Source of the DNA: Geobacteraceae bacterium
Lineage (GTDB): Bacteria; Desulfobacterota; Desulfuromonadia; Geobacterales; DSM-12255
Direction of reading: 5' to 3'
Assembly (NCBI GenBank): GCA_013377075.1
Contig: JACABD010000009.1
Span: 1-39,171, forward strand
DNA length: 39,171 nucleotides
The position numbers and the translations under genes are program-made. The notes beneath the pieces were generated by a model. It saw only the letters and a program-made list of their open reading frames with translations, was not told where the DNA came from and searched no databases. Every line of letters starts with the position of its first letter. The stretch's first letter is position 1. Below are positions 35,069 through 39,171 of this stretch, in pieces.

Positions 35069-35206
35069 GTGTTCAAGGTTATAGGCGTTATTTTCGGTCT
35101 GTTTGTTGTTCTTTTTGTGGCAATTATCATAGAAGAGGTCTTTGTCGGCGGCAAGAGGCTCAGAGCCGCTGAAAGAGCAGCAAAGGAGAGGCAAAAATGC
35201 GATTGA
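35069..35206 (+). CDS. 45-residue single-pass membrane protein
   Basis: A GTG start at 35069 is preceded 8 nt upstream by a GGAGG box (35056-35060). The product begins with a hydrophobic helix (FKVIGVIFGLFVVLFVAIII, residues 2-21), then a short acidic turn (EEVFVGG) and a basic, helical tail (KRLRAAERAAKERQK). It overlaps the start of the M24 peptidase gene by 10 nt and lies 3 bp after rnhB, so it is translationally embedded. The inside-positive C-terminus suggests N-out/C-in orientation. Family unknown to me. Confidence 0.75.
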   Translation: MFKVIGVIFGLFVVLFVAIIIEEVFVGGKRLRAAERAAKERQKCD

Positions 35207-36396
35207 CTCCGGCAGTTGAACTTGAGCACAGGTGCAGCAGGCTTCAGAGTTCTATGGCTGAAGCGGGGATGGATGCCGTAATTTTGGTGCAGAACGCAGA
35301 TCTTTTTTATTTTACCGGGACGATCCAGAGCGGCGCGCTTTATGTCCCATCGAGCGGGCAGCCGCTTTACATGGTCCGTCGCGATTTCATGCGGGCAAGG
35401 ATGGAGTCGGGGTTGAAAGAGGTTGTCCCTTTTACCTCTCCGTCCGCAATTCCCGGCATCCTATCTGATTACGGCTATTCCATGCCGGTTTCTATCGGTA
35501 TGGAATTTGATGTACTCCCTGTTGCCATTTTAGAGCGATACCAAAAGGTTTTCCCATCTTCCGCATTTTCTGATGCCTCGGTGCTTGTACGCAAAATTCG
35601 CATGATAAAAAGCCACTATGAAATCCATATCATGCAGGATGCCTCACATCAGGTTAACAAGGTGTACCAGGCTGCCGGAGCAATTCTCAAAGAGGGGATG
35701 AGTGATGTAGCATTTGCTGCCGAGATTGAGAGGGTTGCCAGGCTGGAGGGGCACTCAGGTATAACCAGAATGAGAATATTCAACGGAGAAGTTGCTTACG
35801 GGCAGATATTTTCCGGTGCCGACAGCGCTGTACCGGCCTTCTCTGACACTCCACTGGGCGGGGTAGGGACAACACCAGCTTTTGGGTCAGGAGCGAGTTT
35901 TAAGCCGATATTGCACAATGAACCGATAGTCCTCGACCTTTCAGGGTGCTGTGATGGTTATGTTGTTGACCAGACGAGGATTATGGCGATTGGTGGGCTA
36001 TCAGCAAAACTTATGAAAGGATACGAGGACATGCTCAGGGTTCAGGAGTTGATGAAGGGGATGATTCCTCAGTTGCCATCGTGGGGAGAGGTCTATGATG
36101 AGTGTCTTTCTTTTGCTGCTTCAATGGGGTACGCAGATAGCTTCATGGGCGGCAATGGATCCCAGGTATCTTTTATAGGCCATGGCATAGGGGTGGAGAT
36201 TGACGAATACCCTTTTATTGCCAGAGGATTCAATAATATGCAGATCGAACCTGGAATGGCTTTTGCCTTTGAGCCAAAGCTCGTATTTCCCGGTGAAGGT
36301 GCAGTCGGGATAGAAAACAGTTTCTATCTTGCCGATGACGGCACCCTGAAGCAGCTTACATTCTCCGATGAAAAAATAATGATTCTTGCGAGATAG
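35197..36396 (+). CDS. M24-family metallopeptidase (Xaa-Pro aminopeptidase/prolidase-like)
   Basis: The 399-residue protein has a creatinase/aminopeptidase P N-terminal domain (about 10-145) and an M24 pita-bread catalytic domain. The five metal ligands are identifiable: Asp in VLDLSG, Asp in YVVDQTRI, His in GHGIGVEIDE, Glu in FEPKLVF and Glu in VGIENSF. It should cleave at Xaa-Pro bonds with two metal ions. A GGAGAGG box lies upstream of ATG 35197 inside the small membrane-protein gene. The exact specificity (aminopeptidase or dipeptidase) is not visible. Confidence 0.9.
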   Translation: MRLTPAVELEHRCSRLQSSMAEAGMDAVILVQNADLFYFTGTIQSGALYVPSSGQPLYMVRRDFMRARMESGLKEVVPFTSPSAIPGILSDYGYSMPVSIGMEFDVLPVAILERYQKVFPSSAFSDASVLVRKIRMIKSHYEIHIMQDASHQVNKVYQAAGAILKEGMSDVAFAAEIERVARLEGHSGITRMRIFNGEVAYGQIFSGADSAVPAFSDTPLGGVGTTPAFGSGASFKPILHNEPIVLDLSGCCDGYVVDQTRIMAIGGLSAKLMKGYEDMLRVQELMKGMIPQLPSWGEVYDECLSFAASMGYADSFMGGNGSQVSFIGHGIGVEIDEYPFIARGFNNMQIEPGMAFAFEPKLVFPGEGAVGIENSFYLADDGTLKQLTFSDEKIMILAR

Positions 36397-36414
36397 CTGG
36401 CAATAAAAAATATA

Positions 36415-36443
36415 TTGAATTTAATTTAAGCCGGTGATATAAG
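36415..36443 (+). promoter_or_regulatory. gltA promoter (sigma-70 type)
   Basis: TTGAAT (36415-36420) and TATAAG (36438-36443) are 17 bp apart. The predicted start near 36450 leaves a leader of about 175 nt. TGTATACAGTATGCGA (36455-36470) lies just after it and could be a repressor site. In G. sulfurreducens gltA is repressed by HgtR, whose site I cannot verify here. Confidence 0.5.
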
Positions 36444-36464
36444 GAACGCAAATTTGTATACAGT

Positions 36465-36524
36465 ATGCGATTTGTTATCTGGTTCTTTTCAAAAAAACAC
36501 ACTTAAAACACCGATTTATCGCAT
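36465..36524 (+). promoter_or_regulatory. Inverted repeat in the gltA leader
   Basis: ATGCGAT (36465-36471) and ATCGCAT (36518-36524) are perfect 7-bp arms within the long gltA leader; GATATAA (36436-36442) and TTATATC (36536-36542) pair outside them. This could fold in mRNA or bind a regulator. Confidence 0.35.
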
Positions 36525-36626
36525 GTAACCCCCTGTTATATCAAACACTTGAGTTTTTCAGTGGAAAGATGGATTGAAAGCCATCTCCGCCAATTAACCC
36601 CAACAGTCGAAAGGAGATCAAGCAAC

Positions 36627-37952
36627 ATGGCACTTAAAGAGACGCTCAAACAGAAGATTGAAGAGTTCCGTCCCCGTACAACCCGCCTCACCAAAGAGTT
36701 CGGCAAGGTTGTAATCGACCAGGTTACGATTGATCAGGCAATCGGTGGCGCCCGTGACATCCGCAGCCTCGTAACAGACATCTCCTATCTTGACCCACAG
36801 GAAGGCATCCGCTTCCGCGGCAAGACAATCCCTGAGACATTTGAAGCACTTCCAAAAGCTCCGGGTTCAAACTATCCTACAGTTGAGTCATTCTGGTATA
36901 TGCTTCTTACCGGTGACGTCCCGACACAGGCACAGGTTGATGAAGTTGTTACTGAGTGGAAAGTTCGTCAGGCAGTACCTCAGTACTGTTTTGATGCAAT
37001 TCGCGCTCTGCCTCGTGACAGCCATCCGATGGTAATGCTCTCTGTCGGTATCCTCGTTCTTCAGAAAGACTCCAAGTTTGCTGGTTTCTACAACTCAGGC
37101 AAATTCAACAAGAACATCGCCTGGGAATATGTGTATGAAGACGCTTGTGATATCGTAGCCCGTATCCCGATTATCGCGGCTTTCATCTACAACCTCAAGT
37201 ATCGTGGCGACAAGCAGATTGCTATCGATCCTACCCTTGACATGGGTGCAAACTTTGCCCACATGATCGGCCAGAAAGAAGAGTACAAGGATGTTGCCCG
37301 TATGTACTTCATCCTTCACTCCGACCATGAGTCAGGAAACGTTTCCGCTCACACAACACACCTCGTTCACTCAGCTCTTTCAGATCCTTACTATGCATAC
37401 TCTGCAGGCCTCAACGGCCTTGCAGGCCCGCTCCACGGTCTTGCTAACCAGGAAGTTCTTGACTGGACACTCAAGTTCCAGGAGAAGTACTGCAAGGATG
37501 TAGAGCCGACTGCAGAGCTGATCAAAGCTGCTCTCTGGGATACACTCAATGCCGGTCAGGTTATTCCGGGTTACGGCCACGCCGTTCTCAGAAAAACTGA
37601 CCCGCGCTACACATCACAGCGTGAGTTCTGCCTCAACACCCCGGGCCTCAACGAGTACCCACTCTTCAAAGTTATCGCGATGATCTTTGAAGTTGCTCCT
37701 GGCGTTCTCACCGAGCACGGCAAGACAAAGAACCCATGGCCGAACGTTGATGCACAGTCCGGTGTTATCCAGATGTACTACGGCCTCACAGAGTTTGAAT
37801 ACTACACCGTTCTTTTCGGTGTAGGCCGCGCTCTTGGCTGCATGGCTAACATTACTTGGGATCGTGGTCTTGGCTACGCTCTTGAGCGTCCGAAGTCTGT
37901 AACAACTGCAATGCTCGAGAAGTGGGCTGCAGAAGGTGGTCGTCAGTTCTAG
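36627..37952 (+). CDS. gltA: Citrate synthase, eukaryote-like (Geobacteraceae type)
   Basis: The 441-residue protein resembles mitochondrial citrate synthases rather than the usual bacterial type. It has RGKTIPE, SFWYMLLTGDVPT, HSDHESGNVSAHTTHLV with the catalytic His of SDHE, GLAGPLHGLANQEVLDW with the second catalytic His, PGYGHAVLRKTDPRY, and EFEYYTVLFGVGRALG. Such enzymes are known from Geobacteraceae, where acetate oxidation through the TCA cycle needs high flux. I chose ATG 36627 behind AAGGAG; the longer frame adds an unsupported lead. Its codon choice is regular, suggesting strong expression. Confidence 0.96.
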   Translation: MALKETLKQKIEEFRPRTTRLTKEFGKVVIDQVTIDQAIGGARDIRSLVTDISYLDPQEGIRFRGKTIPETFEALPKAPGSNYPTVESFWYMLLTGDVPTQAQVDEVVTEWKVRQAVPQYCFDAIRALPRDSHPMVMLSVGILVLQKDSKFAGFYNSGKFNKNIAWEYVYEDACDIVARIPIIAAFIYNLKYRGDKQIAIDPTLDMGANFAHMIGQKEEYKDVARMYFILHSDHESGNVSAHTTHLVHSALSDPYYAYSAGLNGLAGPLHGLANQEVLDWTLKFQEKYCKDVEPTAELIKAALWDTLNAGQVIPGYGHAVLRKTDPRYTSQREFCLNTPGLNEYPLFKVIAMIFEVAPGVLTEHGKTKNPWPNVDAQSGVIQMYYGLTEFEYYTVLFGVGRALGCMANITWDRGLGYALERPKSVTTAMLEKWAAEGGRQF

Positions 37953-37972
37953 AGTAACCGGTAACACAGCAG

Positions 37973-38010
37973 ATAATAAATGGGGGTGCGAAAGCATCCC
38001 CATTTATTAT
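37973..38010 (+). terminator. Long hairpin after gltA
   Basis: A 17-bp stem (37973-37989 with 37994-38010) with a single G-T pair and a GAAA tetraloop lies 20 bp after the stop. There is no clear T run beyond, but the AT-rich outer stem suggests a bidirectional or mRNA-stabilising hairpin. Confidence 0.75.
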
Positions 38011-38061
38011 TAAGTAAATATTCTGCTTCTGGTTATTGTCCGAACAGATTTTGCTGCATAA

Positions 38062-38098
38062 AAAAACGGCCGCTTTTTTTTGAAAAAAACGGCCGTTT
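38062..38098 (-). terminator. Terminator for the epimerase gene
   Basis: AAACGGCCG (38064-38072) and CGGCCGTTT (38090-38098) pair, and the loop of eight Ts and seven As extends the stem. Read on the minus strand it ends in a T run. It lies about 25 bp after the stop of the minus-strand gene. Confidence 0.8.
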
Positions 38099-38123
38099 AG
38101 GTAAAACGTAACTCTATTCATTC

Positions 38124-39164
38124 CTACAGCAGATGTTCGATCTTTTCTCTCTCTTCAACAAGATAAAACTCAAGAGTCTTGCGCAGGGCGTCGTCAACTG
38201 ATGTCACTGGCTCCCAATCAAGACGAGCCTTTGCATTCTTAACAGATGGGACGCGGGTTAACATATCCTGATAACCTTTGCCGTAGAAATCACCTGAAGA
38301 GACCTCTATCAGCTTGCAGTTGTCAGCACGCTCCTTGTAGTCCGGATACTCCTTTACAAGCTCAAGAAGCTTCTCTGCAAGCTCTTTTACCGAGAGATCA
38401 TTGATCGGGTTGCCGATGTTGAAGATGCCATTCTCTGCCGCGCCGTTTTCGTTGGCAATGATCTTCATCAGGCAGTCGATGCCGTCTTCGATGTAGGTGA
38501 AAGAGCGTCGTTGGGCGCCACCGTCAACAAGTTGGATAGGCTCTCCGGCAATAATGTTGTAGAGAAACTGGGTGAGAACCCGTGAACTACCCTCTTTGGC
38601 GGTGGAGATGGAGTCGAGCTTCGGGCCGATCCAGTTGAACGGTCTGAAGAGGGTATAGCGTAGACCTTCGTGGGCTCCGTAGGCATAGATGACACGGTCG
38701 AGCATCTGCTTGGCGCAGGAGTAAATCCAGCGTTCCTTGTTGATTGGTCCCAGCATAAGCGGTGAGTTCTCTTCGTCAAACTCTCTATCAGGGCTCATGC
38801 CGTAGACTTCGGAGGTTGAAGGGAAGATAACCCTTTTCTTGTGCTTGGCGCAGAGGCGTATAATCTTCAGGTTCTCTTCGAAGTCCAGTTCAAAAACGCG
38901 GAGCGGATCCTTGACGTAGGTTACCGGTGTGGCGATCGCCACCAGCGGCAGAACGACGTCGCATTTCTTGATGTGGTACTCAATCCACTCCTTGTTGATG
39001 GTGATGTCACCTTCCAGGAAGTGGAAACGTGGATCGCCCATGGATCTTTCAAGCTTGTCAGTAGCCATGTCAAGGCCGTAGACTTCCCAGTCGGTTGTGG
39101 TCAGGATGCGGTGGGTGAGGGCGTTGCCGATGAAGCCGTTGACGCCAAGAATTAGTACTTTCAT
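38124..39164 (-). CDS. Stand-alone ArnA-type UDP-glucuronate dehydrogenase/decarboxylase (SDR)
   Basis: The 346-residue protein matches the C-terminal dehydrogenase domain of ArnA/PmrI. It has VLILGVNGFIGNALT (NAD site), FHFLEGDITI, WIEYHIKKCDVVLPLVAIATP, FPSTSEVYGM (catalytic Ser/Glu), RWIYSCAKQ (YxxxK), LFRPFNWIGP and RRSFTYIEDG (the Arg needed for decarboxylation). There is no formyltransferase domain. It should convert UDP-glucuronate to a UDP-4-keto-pentose, a precursor for aminoarabinose or UDP-xylose. ATG 39164 is 7 bp from the window end, so the upstream context is missing. Confidence 0.9.
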   Translation of the reverse strand: MKVLILGVNGFIGNALTHRILTTTDWEVYGLDMATDKLERSMGDPRFHFLEGDITINKEWIEYHIKKCDVVLPLVAIATPVTYVKDPLRVFELDFEENLKIIRLCAKHKKRVIFPSTSEVYGMSPDREFDEENSPLMLGPINKERWIYSCAKQMLDRVIYAYGAHEGLRYTLFRPFNWIGPKLDSISTAKEGSSRVLTQFLYNIIAGEPIQLVDGGAQRRSFTYIEDGIDCLMKIIANENGAAENGIFNIGNPINDLSVKELAEKLLELVKEYPDYKERADNCKLIEVSSGDFYGKGYQDMLTRVPSVKNAKARLDWEPVTSVDDALRKTLEFYLVEEREKIEHLL

Positions 39165-39171
39165 GTAGATG

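Noticed and set aside
1-39171. CRISPR array, rRNA or complete tRNA genes, intact transposases
   Set aside because: No regularly spaced repeats, rRNA or complete cloverleaf sequences, or DDE-type transposase frames were seen.

Overview
The window looks like a chromosomal segment of a Geobacter-type deltaproteobacterium (Geobacteraceae / Desulfuromonadia). The main pointers are a eukaryote-like citrate synthase (a hallmark of Geobacteraceae), a small lipoprotein c-type cytochrome, a sigma-54-type promoter on the glutamate synthase operon, PilZ/MshEN-type signalling proteins, and a secreted metalloprotease ending in a CFI-box C-terminus. This assignment rests on gene content recalled from that family, not on a database search. 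Most core genes have balanced base composition; the first 4.6 kb is patchy and partly AT-rich.

Region 1 (1-5075) is an accessory island or scar. It starts at what looks like the 3' end of a tRNA (GCAACCA, as in initiator tRNA-Met) followed by its terminator. Then come a truncated, decayed tyrosine integrase, an AT-rich TPR membrane protein, an excisionase-like HTH gene with a start-less upstream partner, a HigBA toxin-antitoxin pair, a SET-domain protein, a small exported protein, and a two-gene unit with a MerR-like HTH. It ends in a gene-free stretch of about 430 bp rich in inverted repeats and DnaA-box-like words.

Region 2 (5076-16000) is core. A Rep/UvrD helicase diverges from a monoheme cytochrome lipoprotein. 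A palindromic repeat separates that gene from a tightly coupled minus-strand operon glgP-rarA-pfkA-ltaE (glycogen breakdown and glycolysis plus a replication-repair ATPase). A degenerate receiver-PilZ protein diverges from glgP and shares a bidirectional terminator with gltD.

Region 3 (14516-21461) is the gltB-gltD glutamate synthase operon, read leftward. A -24/-12 (RpoN) promoter matching the consensus lies just upstream of the gltB start I chose. A 665-bp gap holds a palindromic operator-like site and a symmetric nested hairpin of about 100 nt. Region 4 (21462-23979) is nadK-recN.

Region 5 (23985-30011, minus) is a compact six-gene operon of unusual composition: lipoprotein, HExxH metalloprotease with CFI-box C-terminus, MBL-fold hydrolase, MshEN-pseudoreceiver, SPFH-GYF protein and TFIIB-type zinc-ribbon protein. 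It is my best candidate for an undescribed system, plausibly linked to the cell envelope or membrane stress.

Region 6 (30115-36396, plus) is the translation/export operon ffh-rpsP-khpA-rimM-trmD-RNA methyltransferase-rplS. A strong hairpin terminator follows, then rnhB, an unlisted 45-residue membrane protein, and an M24 peptidase. Region 7 (36397-39171) holds gltA with a long leader and a strong hairpin, then a convergent stand-alone ArnA-type UDP-glucuronate dehydrogenase/decarboxylase.
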